Assembly: GCA_009692345.1 (NCBI GenBank)
Contig: SHZI01000012.1
Span: 1 to 42,704, forward strand
Length of the DNA stretch: 42,704 bases
Reading direction: 5' to 3'
From: Gammaproteobacteria bacterium
GTDB lineage: Bacteria; Pseudomonadota; Gammaproteobacteria; Steroidobacterales; GCA-2729495
In this document: positions 7,604-18,113 of the stretch, one piece after another
How the letters are laid out: every line of letters begins with the position of its first letter
Numbering within the stretch: the first letter of the stretch is position 1
Translations under genes and position numbers: made by a program
The notes under the pieces: model-generated
What the model was told of the DNA's origin: nothing
Database searches by the model: none
What the model saw: only the letters and a program-made list of their open reading frames with translations

Positions 7604-8257
7604 CTACTGGCGCATCTCCAGTTCGGCCTCAGCCAGGCTTTCCCGGAAGGCACGCCGGGCGAACATGCCATTCATGTACTTGCGGATCGGCTGGGCGCCG
7701 TTGCCATTGAGCTCGACCCCATACAACGGGAGACGCCAGAGAAGTGCCGCGACACTGGCATCGGCGAGCGAGAAGTCCTCACTGAGGAAAAAGCGCTTGA
7801 CGGCAAAGAGCTCAGCGCTGGACAGCAGGCTTTCCTGGAGAACCTTGCGGGTCTGGGCAGTCTGCTTGCGATCCGTTGCGGTAGCGCACTGGTGGGCCAT
7901 TTCGAACCAGTCTTTCTCGACCCGATAGAGCGCCAGCCGCACCTGGGCCCGGCTTACGGGATCGACGGGCATCAGGGGGGGGTAGGGAAAACGCTCGTCG
8001 ATGTACTCCATGATGACCCGGGAGTCGTAGAGCACCAGATCCCGGTCCAGGAGCGTCGGTGTGGAATGGTAGGGATTGAGGTCAAGCAGGTCCTCGGGAA
8101 GTTCACCGTCCACCACGCTGATGACGTCGATGGCGATGCCCTTCTCGGCGAGCACTATCCGCGTGCGGTGGCTGTCTATGGAGGTGGGATCGGAATACAG
8201 CGTCATGGCTGCCCGCCGTCCGGAGTTGCCTGCCGCAGAATTCCAATCCTCGGACAC
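7604..8257 (-). CDS. sspA: Stringent starvation protein A (GST-fold transcription regulator)
   Basis: SspA binds sigma70-RNA polymerase and alters promoter choice in starvation and acid stress. It has a glutathione-transferase fold without transferase activity. The thioredoxin-like N-domain reads MTLYSDPTSIDSHRTRIVLAEKG with LNPYHSTPTLLDRDLVLYDSRVIMEYIDERFPYPPLMP, where PxxSTPTL and DSxVIxEYIDE are family marks. The helical C-domain ends SLAEAELEMRQ. GTG at 8257 directly follows the petC stop, and an internal ATG at 8206 is the alternative. Gene order petABC-sspA-sspB is conserved in gammaproteobacteria. Confidence 0.93.
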   Translation of the reverse strand: MSEDWNSAAGNSGRRAAMTLYSDPTSIDSHRTRIVLAEKGIAIDVISVVDGELPEDLLDLNPYHSTPTLLDRDLVLYDSRVIMEYIDERFPYPPLMPVDPVSRAQVRLALYRVEKDWFEMAHQCATATDRKQTAQTRKVLQESLLSSAELFAVKRFFLSEDFSLADASVAALLWRLPLYGVELNGNGAQPIRKYMNGMFARRAFRESLAEAELEMRQ

Positions 8258-9034
8258 CTACCTGACGTCCTTCCAGATCTCCTGCTTGAGGAGATAGGCA
8301 AACACGCCGAAGACGAGCAGGAACCCAATCACCAGAATGCCCAGGCTCTGACGCTTGAGCTTCATGGGCTCAGCGATATAGTCGAGGAAATTGACCGTGT
8401 CCCGCACGAACTCGTCGTAAGCCTCGGGCTTGAGCTTGCCCGGGGAAACTTCCGTGAACTCCCGGAACACCAGGTGAGTGACGCCATCGTGCTTCTCTTC
8501 CTCGAACTTGCCCGCCTGCATCCCCTGCAACTCCCACAGCACGTGGGGCATGGCAGTGTTCGGCAACATGATGTTGTTCACCCCAGTGGGGCGTGCAGGG
8601 TCTACATAGAACGAGCGCAGGAAGTTATAGATGTAGTCGGGACCCTTGGACCGGGCCAGCAGGGAGAGGTCGGGGGGGGCGATGCCAAACCACCGCTCAG
8701 CGTCGGCCGGCCGCATGGCGATGTCCATCGTCTCCGTAGGCCGTGCCGCACTGAACATCAGGTTGCCGATCACCTGCTCCTCGGTCATGCCGAGGTCCCG
8801 GGCCAGCTGGTTGTAACGCACGTACTTGGCGGAGTGGCATCCCTGGCAGTAATTGACAAAATTACGGGCACCCCTCTGCAGAGACGCAACGTTGGCAACA
8901 TCATTGTTGGCGTACTGCTGAAAGCCCGCTTCCGCACCGGAGGCCGACACCGGCGGCGAACCTGCGACGGCCAGCACACCAGCAAGCGCGATAAGGCCGG
9001 ACCGCAGACGCTGTCGCAGAATATGACTGCTCAT
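8258..9034 (-). CDS. petC: Ubiquinol-cytochrome c reductase, cytochrome c1 subunit
   Basis: Heme-c subunit of the bc1 complex, passing electrons from the Rieske protein to cytochrome c. It has an N-terminal signal peptide (LIALAGVLAVAG..SASGAEA), the heme-binding CQGCH (C63, C66, H67), a probable axial Met in TAMPHVLW, and a C-terminal membrane anchor (ILVIGFLLVFGVFAYLLKQE). The 258 residues are normal for the family. The ATG at 9034 is preferred over an in-frame TTG six bases earlier. It starts 7 bp after the petB stop, and its own TAG abuts the sspA GTG. Confidence 0.96.
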   Translation of the reverse strand: MSSHILRQRLRSGLIALAGVLAVAGSPPVSASGAEAGFQQYANNDVANVASLQRGARNFVNYCQGCHSAKYVRYNQLARDLGMTEEQVIGNLMFSAARPTETMDIAMRPADAERWFGIAPPDLSLLARSKGPDYIYNFLRSFYVDPARPTGVNNIMLPNTAMPHVLWELQGMQAGKFEEEKHDGVTHLVFREFTEVSPGKLKPEAYDEFVRDTVNFLDYIAEPMKLKRQSLGILVIGFLLVFGVFAYLLKQEIWKDVR

Positions 9035-9041
9035 GACCAAC

Positions 9042-10313
9042 TCACTCGTGTCCGTGGTAAACGACGCGCTCGGGGACCGGCTTGGTCCTTTCCCGTGCGG
9101 TGTACAACGGCATCAGAAGGAAGACAGCGAAATAGATGATCGTGAAGACCCGGGCGCCGGTAATGACCAGTGGCGTGTCGGGCTGGAGACCCAGCGCACC
9201 CAGAGCCACGAAGCTGATGGCCAGAGCGCCAAGGGCCACCTTGAACTGCCAGCCACGATAACGGATGGACTTGACCTTGCAGCGGTCGAGCCAGGGCAGC
9301 AGGAACAGAAATACGATGGCGGCAAGCATAAGAAATGCCCCCCAGCCCTTGCTCGGCACCGCCCGGAGAATCGCGTAGAAGGGCGTAAAGTACCAGACCG
9401 GTGCGATATGCTCGGGAGTCTTCAGCAGGTTGGCCGGCTCGAAGTTCGCGTGTTCCAGAAAGTAGCCACCCATCTCCGGGGCGAAAAACATCACGGACGC
9501 GAAGATGATCGCGAACACGATGATCACCACCAGGTCCTTGGAGGTGTGGAAGGGATGAAAGGCGATGCCGTCCAGCGGTATGCCCGTCGGCCCTTTCTTT
9601 TCCTTGATCTCGATGCCGTCGGGATTCAGGGACCCCGTGGTGTGCAGGGCGAGGATATGCACGACCACGAGCAGGATCAGAGCCAGTGGCACAGCCACCA
9701 CGTGGAACGCAAAGAACCGGTTTAGTGTGATGTCGGAGATGAAGTAGTCACCGCGAATCCACTCCATGAGTCCCCCGCCAATGACGGGGATAGCACCGAA
9801 GAGGGAAACGATAACCTGGGCGCCCCAATAGGACATCTGGCCCCAGGGCAGCAGATAGCCCATGAAGGCCTCGGCCATCAGCGCCAGGTAGATAAGCATG
9901 CCGACGACCCAGAGCAGTTCGCGGGGCGCCTTGTAGGAGCCGTACATCAGCCCGCGGAACATGTGGAGGTACACCACCACAAAGAACATGGACGCGCCGG
10001 TGGAATGCATGTAGCGGATCAGCCAGCCCCACTCCACCTCCCGCATGATGTACTCGACGGAGGCAAAGGCATCTTCAGCGGACGGCTTGTAGTTCATCGT
10101 CAGGAAAATGCCGGTTACCAGCTGGATAATCAGCACCACCAGTGCCAGCACCCCGAACACGTACCAGATATTGAGACTCTTGGCGGCGTAGTACTCGGTG
10201 ACGTGCTCTTTCATCATCGCCGTGAGCGGAAAGCGCTCGTCTATCCAGTCGATGAAGCGGGCTCCCCGCCCACCGCCACCGGTCGACGCTGCGCCGGTCG
10301 GTCCTGCGCTCAT
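9042..10313 (-). CDS. petB: Ubiquinol-cytochrome c reductase, cytochrome b subunit
   Basis: Membrane-embedded diheme subunit of the bc1 complex, 423 residues with about eight or nine transmembrane helices. The four heme-ligand histidines are visible in two pairs: MHSTGASMFFVVVYLHMFRG and AFHVVAVPLALILLVVVH. The Qo-site PEWY motif is PVWY here (HIAPVWYFTPFYAILRAVP), a variant known in beta- and gammaproteobacterial cytochrome b. The start overlaps the petA stop by 4 bp (ATGA), showing translational coupling. Confidence 0.97.
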   Translation of the reverse strand: MSAGPTGAASTGGGGRGARFIDWIDERFPLTAMMKEHVTEYYAAKSLNIWYVFGVLALVVLIIQLVTGIFLTMNYKPSAEDAFASVEYIMREVEWGWLIRYMHSTGASMFFVVVYLHMFRGLMYGSYKAPRELLWVVGMLIYLALMAEAFMGYLLPWGQMSYWGAQVIVSLFGAIPVIGGGLMEWIRGDYFISDITLNRFFAFHVVAVPLALILLVVVHILALHTTGSLNPDGIEIKEKKGPTGIPLDGIAFHPFHTSKDLVVIIVFAIIFASVMFFAPEMGGYFLEHANFEPANLLKTPEHIAPVWYFTPFYAILRAVPSKGWGAFLMLAAIVFLFLLPWLDRCKVKSIRYRGWQFKVALGALAISFVALGALGLQPDTPLVITGARVFTIIYFAVFLLMPLYTARERTKPVPERVVYHGHE

Positions 10314-10903
10314 GCTGCCGCTCCTGAATCCTCGCCGACGATGACCAGTTCATCCCCCACGAAGCGGTACGCAGGGATAGTGAGATTGGTGGGGGCCGGC
10401 GAGCCATCCATGACCCGGGCGGCCAGATCGAACTTGGAGCCGTGGCAGGGGCAGAAAAAGCCGCCCGGCCAGTCCGGGCCCATATCCGACGCCGCCACTT
10501 CGAACCGCTCCAGGGGGGCGCAGCCGAGATGTGTGCAATTACCAATCACTACCAGGTAGTCCGGTCGCAGGGCGCGCCCATCATTCTTGGCGTAGGGGGG
10601 CTGGATGGACTCATTGGATTCCGGATCCTTGAGACCAATCGGACTGTCGAGGAGCGCATCGAGCATAGTTTTGCTGCGATGGAGCACCCAGACGGGCTGA
10701 CCTCGCCAGAGCACGCGCACCATGGCCCCTTCTTCCAGCTTGCTGATATCCACAGTCACCGGCGCACCGAGCGCCCGGGCCCTGGTGCTGGGCTTAAAGG
10801 AGGCGATGAACGGCGCCGCCGTCAGCGCCAAACCCACCACACCCGTCACGCCGGTGGCTACGGCCAGAAAATGACGACGGCTGACAGATGCCTCTTCGCT
10901 CAT
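10310..10903 (-). CDS. petA: Ubiquinol-cytochrome c reductase, Rieske iron-sulfur subunit
   Basis: The [2Fe-2S] subunit of the bc1 complex. The N-terminus has a twin-arginine segment (SVSRRHFLAVATG) followed by an uncleaved hydrophobic anchor, the usual Tat route. Cluster ligands are C123/H125 in CTHLGC and C151/H154 in CPCHGS, with C128 and C153 forming the disulfide. Its 197 residues match the family. It is the first gene of petABC-sspAB. Confidence 0.97.
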   Translation of the reverse strand: MSEEASVSRRHFLAVATGVTGVVGLALTAAPFIASFKPSTRARALGAPVTVDISKLEEGAMVRVLWRGQPVWVLHRSKTMLDALLDSPIGLKDPESNESIQPPYAKNDGRALRPDYLVVIGNCTHLGCAPLERFEVAASDMGPDWPGGFFCPCHGSKFDLAARVMDGSPAPTNLTIPAYRFVGDELVIVGEDSGAAA

Positions 10904-11015
10904 CGAGCTAATCCTCTAGAAAAACCCTGGTGGCTCGCTGCCGGGTTCCGGATGACTGCTGTTCAGGGCAGGCAGCCGAAAATGCCCCTGCGGTGGGGCG
11001 GCAGAAAGCCCGAAA

Positions 11016-11021
11016 ATTATA
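11016..11021 (-). promoter_or_regulatory. Candidate -10 element for the petABC-sspAB operon
   Basis: The 183-bp gap between murA and petA holds a perfect TATAAT on the minus strand, about 112 bp before the petA ATG. No good -35 is seen at 16-18 bp, so the promoter may be activator dependent, or the hexamer may be chance. I see no gene or strong terminator in the rest of the gap. Confidence 0.4.
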
Positions 11022-11086
11022 CACGGGGGGCTTCAGACTTGCCTACGGTCAGGCCAGACTCCGGCCTCATCGCTGGCCATATCCGG

Positions 11087-12606
<1,520 letters not shown>

Positions 12607-12708
12607 GCAGGTATCGAGGACCGGAGAGGTGAGGCGCGAGATTATAGATGACTTACAATCACCGCCGATGAGCATCGTCCCCTCAGCAGCAAATTTGGGC
12701 AGCAGAAC

Positions 12709-13686
12709 ATGAGCAGCGACCTGCCAGACTTCCGCGCCCGGGGCCGGCGCGTGCTGGAAATCGAGGCGGCGGCGGTTGCCGGCCTGGCCCCGCGGCTGGA
12801 CGCGAGCTTCGACAAGGCCTGCCAGCTCTGTCTGGACTGCCGCGGCCGGGTGGTCGTGACCGGCATGGGCAAGTCCGGCCACATCGCAGGCAAGGTGGCG
12901 GCGACCCTGGCGAGCACCGGTACGCCTGCCTTCTTCGTCCACCCCGGGGAGGCCAGTCATGGCGACCTCGGCATGATCACCCGCACCGACCTGCTCATCG
13001 CGATCTCGAGCTCTGGCGAGACCCACGAACTGGTAACGATACTGCCCCTGCTCAAGCGCCTCGGTATCCCGCTGATTACTCTGACGGGCAACCTCCGCTC
13101 GACACTGGCCGAGGCTGCGACGGTCACGATCGACGTCGGTGTCAGCGAGGAAGCCTGCCCCCTCAACCTCGCACCAACCGCCAGCACCACCGCCGCGCTC
13201 GCCATGGGAGATGCCCTGGCGGTCGCACTCCTGGAGAGCCGGGGATTTACGCGGGAAGACTTTGCCCTGGCGCACCCGGGCGGCTCGCTGGGGCGGAGGC
13301 TGCTGCTGCGGGTCGACGACCTGATGCACGGGGGTGACGGTATTCCCCGAGTGGCACCGGAGACCCCGCTCGCCGGGGGCCTGGTCGAGATGACGCGGAA
13401 AGGGCTCGGCATGACTGCCATCGTCGGGGCAGACGACCGGCTGGCCGGCATATTCACGGACGGAGACCTGCGGCGCATTCTGGACCGGGGTGTCGACGTG
13501 CATCGCACGACCATGCGCGATGTGATGACCACCAGCTGCAAGACCATCGCACCGGGAGTGCTGGCAGCAGAGGCCGTGCACCTGCTGGAGCTTTACAAGA
13601 TCAACGGTCTGCTCGTGGTGGACGAAGACCGAAAAGTAGTTGGGGCCCTTAACGTCCATGACCTGCTGCGCGCGGGCGTGATGTGA
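12709..13686 (+). CDS. kdsD: D-arabinose 5-phosphate isomerase KdsD
   Basis: Converts ribulose 5-phosphate to arabinose 5-phosphate, the first step of Kdo synthesis for LPS. The 325 residues show a SIS domain with VVTGMGKSGHIAGKVAATLASTGTPAFF and LIAISSSGETHELV, the AHPGGSLGRRLL linker, then a CBS pair (RVDDLMHGG ... GIFTDGDLRRILDRG ... VGALNVHDLLRAGVM). It diverges from ibaG-murA. The 102-bp gap contains TATAAT on minus (complement of 12641-12646) and TACAAT on plus (12654-12659), both without a clear -35. It is the first gene of a run to rapZ. Confidence 0.95.
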   Translation: MSSDLPDFRARGRRVLEIEAAAVAGLAPRLDASFDKACQLCLDCRGRVVVTGMGKSGHIAGKVAATLASTGTPAFFVHPGEASHGDLGMITRTDLLIAISSSGETHELVTILPLLKRLGIPLITLTGNLRSTLAEAATVTIDVGVSEEACPLNLAPTASTTAALAMGDALAVALLESRGFTREDFALAHPGGSLGRRLLLRVDDLMHGGDGIPRVAPETPLAGGLVEMTRKGLGMTAIVGADDRLAGIFTDGDLRRILDRGVDVHRTTMRDVMTTSCKTIAPGVLAAEAVHLLELYKINGLLVVDEDRKVVGALNVHDLLRAGVM

Positions 13687-13701
13687 GCCGGGCGAACCTG
13701 C

Positions 13702-14205
13702 ATGGAACTGCTTGAACTCCGCACCGTCGCCGCCGGCATCAGACTGCTGGTGCTGGATGTGGACGGCGTGCTGACCGACGGGCGCCTGCACTACGACTCT
13801 GATGGCCGTGAGACCAAGAGCTTCCATGTGCGTGACGGTTACGGCATACAGCAGGTACTGGCGGCGGGACTGCTCGTGGCCGTGATCTCAGGCCGGCGCT
13901 CAGCTGCGGCTGCTGCCCGTCTTGCGGAGCTGCGGGTACCTCATGTCTATCTTGGTCGGAACGACAAGCGTGAAGTGCTGCAAAACCTTGTGGCGGAGCT
14001 TGGTATACCGCTCCCCAACGTGGCCTGTGTGGGCGATGACGTCACCGACCTGGAGATCATGGGTCTCGCGGGCCTCGGCATCACCGTGGCCGACAGCCAC
14101 CCGGACGTGCGGCGGGCAGCCGACTGGGTCACTGGTACCGCCGGCGGCCAGGGGGCCGTCCGGGAGGTCTGCGACTACCTGCTGGCCGCGCGGCAACCCG
14201 CCTGA
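13702..14205 (+). CDS. kdsC: 3-deoxy-D-manno-octulosonate 8-phosphate phosphatase KdsC
   Basis: HAD-family phosphatase releasing Kdo from Kdo-8-phosphate. The nucleophile motif is [13 protein letters not shown] (DxD), followed by the KdsC-typical [11 protein letters not shown], the VISGRRS second motif and [14 protein letters not shown] with the metal-binding acidic pair. At 167 residues it is a normal subclass C0 member lacking a cap domain. It starts 15 bp after kdsD; lptC follows immediately, its ATG touching the TGA. Confidence 0.95.
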   Translation: MELLELRTVAAGIRLLVLDVDGVLTDGRLHYDSDGRETKSFHVRDGYGIQQVLAAGLLVAVISGRRSAAAAARLAELRVPHVYLGRNDKREVLQNLVAELGIPLPNVACVGDDVTDLEIMGLAGLGITVADSHPDVRRAADWVTGTAGGQGAVREVCDYLLAARQPA

Positions 14206-14814
14206 ATGCCCACGCCCCCTGAATTTCATCACCCCCTGCGCTTCCTGGCACTCGTCGTGGCCGCCCTGTTTACGGGGTTCCTGGTCTTCCGGGCCGGGCC
14301 AAAGGACGACTCATCCCGGCCGGCACCGCGCCTGGGCCTCGGCTACTACGTGAAGGACGCACGCCTCACGGGTACCGGAACCGATGGCAAAGTCCTCTAT
14401 CGGGTCGGCACAACCGCAGCGGAGCAGCTACTGGCGGACGGGACAATCACGATGCGGGATGTCACGGTGGACTATGAGCCGGCAGCCGAGGTTCCCTGGA
14501 AACTGAGGGCCAACCAGGGGCAGATACCACCGGATCGTAATATCATTGCACTGGCTGGAGACGTGGTGGCGACGACAGCCTCGACCACCGCCGACCCTGC
14601 CAAAGCCACCGCCGAGGGTCGCACCCGTGGGGCCCCGCTAGTGATCCGAACCGACTATCTGGAGCTGGATCCGGAAGCCTACGTCGCCAGTACAGAGAGC
14701 TTCGTGGCGGTGGAGCGCAATCGGGACACGCTCAATGCCAAGGGGATGCGTGTCTATCTCAAACAGGACCGCCTTCAGTTCAACGCCGAGGTGCGCGGAC
14801 GGTTTCGCCCCTGA
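14206..14814 (+). CDS. lptC: LPS export system protein LptC
   Basis: Bitopic inner-membrane protein that takes LPS from LptBFG and hands it to LptA. At 202 residues it has one N-terminal membrane helix (FLALVVAALFTGFLVF, about 12-27) and a periplasmic beta-jellyroll part: YVKDARLTGTGTDGKVLYRV, LADGTITMRDVTVDY, then WKLRANQGQI. Divergent in sequence as usual for LptC, so the call rests on topology plus position between kdsC and lptA. Confidence 0.9.
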   Translation: MPTPPEFHHPLRFLALVVAALFTGFLVFRAGPKDDSSRPAPRLGLGYYVKDARLTGTGTDGKVLYRVGTTAAEQLLADGTITMRDVTVDYEPAAEVPWKLRANQGQIPPDRNIIALAGDVVATTASTTADPAKATAEGRTRGAPLVIRTDYLELDPEAYVASTESFVAVERNRDTLNAKGMRVYLKQDRLQFNAEVRGRFRP

Positions 14815-14836
14815 GCCCGCTCCCGGCAGCCCTGGC

Positions 14837-15490
14837 ATGAGAGTGACCGCCTTGGTAGTCGGTCTAATGGCGGCGCTGGTCTCGACAGGCGTGATCGCCG
14901 CTGACATCTCCCCGATAGTTCCTCCTGCCCTGCCCCGACCCCTGCTGACACCGGCAGATGCGGCCCTCCCAATCGAACTCGACGCCGCGTTTTCCGAATT
15001 CGACAGGCGTAACAACCGGCTCGTCTTCCGTCAGCTGAACATTACGCAGGGCACACTTGTGATCAAGGCAGACCAGGCCACGGCCGATCCGGCAGACTTC
15101 GAAAACAGCGTGTGGATCTTCACCGGCAATGTCAGCATCAACAATGCGGAAACCCGCAGCACCTGTGATCGCGCCGAACTGACGTTCCGTGGCAACCGCC
15201 TGCGCAGAGCTGTGCTAAGTGGACTCCCCGCGACCTTCAGTCAGTCCGGGACCGCAGGAAATCCCCCAACGCAAGGCCAAGCTGACCTGCTCGACTACGA
15301 CTTCGATGCCGGCACCATCCAGCTGACCACCAACGCCGTCCTCAGCGATGGCAGGAACGAAATCTCCGGAAGCCGGATAGCCTACGACCTGCAGCGAGAA
15401 GTGGTGACTGCCGGTGACAGCCCGGACGGGGCGGTCCGCATGCGGATCACACCCCAGCAGAAGCCAGCTCCGCCGGCGAGTAAACCGTGA
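14837..15490 (+). CDS. lptA: LPS transport periplasmic protein LptA
   Basis: Periplasmic bridge protein of LPS export, 217 residues. Signal peptide [19 protein letters not shown] is cleaved near residue 20. The OstA-like beta-jellyroll includes [52 protein letters not shown] and the family's late [15 protein letters not shown]. The ATG at 14837 is chosen because it heads the signal peptide; an upstream in-frame ATG at 14735 lies inside lptC. Its TGA overlaps the lptB GTG by 4 bp. Confidence 0.93.
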   Translation: MRVTALVVGLMAALVSTGVIAADISPIVPPALPRPLLTPADAALPIELDAAFSEFDRRNNRLVFRQLNITQGTLVIKADQATADPADFENSVWIFTGNVSINNAETRSTCDRAELTFRGNRLRRAVLSGLPATFSQSGTAGNPPTQGQADLLDYDFDAGTIQLTTNAVLSDGRNEISGSRIAYDLQREVVTAGDSPDGAVRMRITPQQKPAPPASKP

Positions 15491-16212
15491 GCACACTGCG
15501 GGCAGAGTTGATCAAGAAGCGCTTCAAGCGGCGGCAGGTGGTCAAGGGCATCTCGCTGACGGTGGAGAGCGGCGAAATCGTCGGACTGCTCGGGCCGAAT
15601 GGCGCCGGCAAGACCACCGCTTTCTACATGATTGTCGGCCTGATCGCCTGCGATGAGGGGCGCATCACGCTTGATGAGCACGACCTTACCGGGATGGCCA
15701 TGCACCGCAGGGCAAGGCTCGGGCTCGGCTACCTCCCCCAGGAAGCCTCCGTCTTTCGCAAGCTCAGCGTCGAAGACAACATCCTGGCCATCCTGCAGAC
15801 CCGCCCGGCGCTGGACCGGACCGCCCAGGAGCGGCTCCTGGAGGAACTTCTCGAGGAACTCCGCATTACCCATGTGCGCACCAGCATGGGGGTCAGCCTG
15901 TCCGGCGGGGAGCGGCGGCGGGTCGAGATTGCCCGGGCACTGGCCGCGGAACCCCGCTTTGTGCTGCTGGATGAGCCGTTTGCGGGCGTCGACCCGCTCT
16001 CGGTCCTGGACATCCAGCGCATCATCCGTCAATTGGCTGCCCGGGGTATCGGGATCCTGATCACAGACCATAATGTGCGCGAGACACTGGGAATCTGCAG
16101 CCGGGCTTATATTCTTAACGACGGCGAAATGATTGCCGAAGGTACCCCAGGGGACATTCTCTCGAACAGCCAGGTTCGCGAGGTTTACCTTGGTGAGGGC
16201 TTTAAACTATAG
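15487..16212 (+). CDS. lptB: LPS export ABC transporter ATPase LptB
   Basis: Cytoplasmic ATPase that drives LptFG to extract LPS. All ABC motifs are present in 241 residues: Walker [11 protein letters not shown]-loop [10 protein letters not shown] (the LptB-typical PQE.S.F), signature [15 protein letters not shown], Walker [14 protein letters not shown], and H-switch [13 protein letters not shown] start overlapping the lptA stop (GTGA) gives coupled translation. The lptFG permease genes are not in this window. Confidence 0.97.
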   Translation: MSTLRAELIKKRFKRRQVVKGISLTVESGEIVGLLGPNGAGKTTAFYMIVGLIACDEGRITLDEHDLTGMAMHRRARLGLGYLPQEASVFRKLSVEDNILAILQTRPALDRTAQERLLEELLEELRITHVRTSMGVSLSGGERRRVEIARALAAEPRFVLLDEPFAGVDPLSVLDIQRIIRQLAARGIGILITDHNVRETLGICSRAYILNDGEMIAEGTPGDILSNSQVREVYLGEGFKL

Positions 16213-16244
16213 GATCCGCCGGGACGCACGGCGGGGCTTCAGGG

Positions 16245-17735
16245 ATGACGATGAAGCCGACTCTACAGCTCAGAATCGGTCAACAGCTGACCATGACCCC
16301 GCAGCTCCAGCAGGCTATCCGCCTGTTGCAGCTGCCGGTGGCCGAATTGAATACCCAGCTGGAGCAGCTGCTGACCGAAAACGTGATGCTGGATCTGGAC
16401 GAGCCGGCACCGTCGCCTGCTGAGGGTAATCTGGAACTTGACGCACCACCGCCAGACCCCGCCAGCGGCGGAACCCCGGATGACGAAACCCCGGCGGATA
16501 ACTGGGACGATGCAGAGAGCGAGTCCGGCGCCGTCGCCGACTCCCCTGCGGGGGACGAGTCCGACTCACTGCTCTGGAGTGAGTCTTCGGCAGGCGGGAG
16601 CAGCAACTGGGATGGGGAAGCCGGCCGCCCGGAACCCAGTGACAGGGCCAACGAGACGCTCCACGCCCATCTGCTCTGGCAACTGGAAACCGAGCACTTC
16701 GAGCCCCGGGAAGTGCTCATGGGGCAGGGGCTGGTAGACGCCATGAACGATGCAGGCTACCTCACTGAGTCCCTGCCGGTGATTCTGGAGAACCTGCAGT
16801 CATCCGGCACTTTCAGCCTGGATGAACTCGAGCAAACCCTCACCAAGGTCCAGGGGCTGGACCCGGCGGGCATCGGTGCCCGGGACCTGGGCGAGTGCAT
16901 CCGGATTCAGCTGCGCCAGCTTTCGCCTGGCGTCCCGGGCCTGACGCTGGCTCTCGCCATCACCGTGGACGGTCTGGACCTGGTCGCCGAGCAGCAGCTT
17001 GGCATGCTGCGCCGGCGCCTCGGCGTGTCGGAGGCGGAACTGGACGGAGCGCTGGCACTGATCCGCAACTGCCATCCCAAGCCCGGGCTCGCGGTTCAGC
17101 CGTCGGCGCCGGATTACATCGTGCCGGACGTCTTCGTCCGCAAACGCAACGGGCGCTGGACGGTCGACGTCAACCGCTCCACGACCCCGCGCCTCAAGGT
17201 CAATCAGGCTTACGCAGACCTGGTCCGTGGTGACAATGATCACGCCACGCTGCGCAACCAGCTACAGGAAGCACGGTGGCTGGTTCGCAGTCTCGAGATT
17301 CGTAATGACACCCTGCTGAAGGTGGCCATGTGCATCGTGGACCGCCAGGCCGCCTTTCTCGAGCGTGGCGAAGAAGCCATGCGGCCCATGGTGTTGCGCG
17401 ACGTGGCGGAACTTGTGGAAATGCACGAATCCACTATCTCGAGGGTGACGGCCAACAAGTACATGCACACCCCCCGGGGTCTGTTCGAGTTCCGGCACTT
17501 TTTCTCCAGCCAGGTCACCGGCGACGACGGCAGCGAGCAGTCCTCAACGGCCATCCGGGCGAGGATCAAGAAGCTCATCAGCCAGGAAGACCCGGGAAAG
17601 CCGCTGTCGGACCGCCAGCTTGCTGCATTACTCTCAAAGCAGGGTATACAGGTTGCCCGTCGAACAGTGGCAAAATACCGGGAGGGAATGCACATAGAAC
17701 CATCCAGCGAGCGCAAGCGGCGCCCCCAGCGTTAG
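16245..17735 (+). CDS. rpoN: RNA polymerase sigma-54 factor RpoN
   Basis: Alternative sigma factor for -24/-12 promoters that need enhancer-binding ATPases. Region I is QQLTMTPQLQQAIRLLQLPVAEL. An acidic low-complexity region II (about 50-130, rich in D, E, S and P) follows, then the core-binding region, the helix-turn-helix ESTISRVTANKYMHTPRGLFEFRHFF and the diagnostic RpoN box ARRTVAKYRE at about 471-480. The 496 residues are typical. The ATG at 16251 (MKPTLQL) may be the true start. It sits between lptB and hpf as in many proteobacteria. Confidence 0.97.
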   Translation: MTMKPTLQLRIGQQLTMTPQLQQAIRLLQLPVAELNTQLEQLLTENVMLDLDEPAPSPAEGNLELDAPPPDPASGGTPDDETPADNWDDAESESGAVADSPAGDESDSLLWSESSAGGSSNWDGEAGRPEPSDRANETLHAHLLWQLETEHFEPREVLMGQGLVDAMNDAGYLTESLPVILENLQSSGTFSLDELEQTLTKVQGLDPAGIGARDLGECIRIQLRQLSPGVPGLTLALAITVDGLDLVAEQQLGMLRRRLGVSEAELDGALALIRNCHPKPGLAVQPSAPDYIVPDVFVRKRNGRWTVDVNRSTTPRLKVNQAYADLVRGDNDHATLRNQLQEARWLVRSLEIRNDTLLKVAMCIVDRQAAFLERGEEAMRPMVLRDVAELVEMHESTISRVTANKYMHTPRGLFEFRHFFSSQVTGDDGSEQSSTAIRARIKKLISQEDPGKPLSDRQLAALLSKQGIQVARRTVAKYREGMHIEPSSERKRRPQR

Positions 17736-17764
17736 TCCGACGAACAACATAAAAGGAAGCCACG

Positions 17765-18088
17765 ATGCAACTCAACCTGACTGGCCACCATGTCGAGATC
17801 ACGACATCCATGCGGCAGTACGTCGAGTCAAAGATGGCCCGTATCGAGCGACACTTTGATCACGTGACCGTCGTGCACTGCATCCTGACCGTGGACAAGT
17901 TGCGACACAACGCTGAGGCCACTGTGAATCTCTCAGGCGGCAAGTTATTTGCTGAGGCCACTGAGGAAAACATGTACGCCGCCATTGATGCCATGGTTGA
18001 CAAGCTCGACCGCCAGGTCCGCAAGCACAAGGAGAAACTGACGGACCACCATGCCCGGGACAGTGGCAAACGCGACGTCATCCCCTGA
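17765..18088 (+). CDS. hpf: Ribosome hibernation promoting factor, short form
   Basis: Binds the 30S decoding region in stationary phase and helps form 100S dimers. The 107 residues show MQLNLTGHHVEITTSMRQYVESKM, KLRHNAEATVNLSGG and ENMYAAIDAMVDKLDRQVRKHKEKL, the S30AE fold without the C-terminal dimerisation domain of the long form. A Shine-Dalgarno AAGGA precedes the ATG. The reading frame of rapZ opens inside its 3' end. Confidence 0.96.
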   Translation: MQLNLTGHHVEITTSMRQYVESKMARIERHFDHVTVVHCILTVDKLRHNAEATVNLSGGKLFAEATEENMYAAIDAMVDKLDRQVRKHKEKLTDHHARDSGKRDVIP

Positions 18089-18113
18089 GTCCGTCACCGC
18101 CAGCCAGAACGTC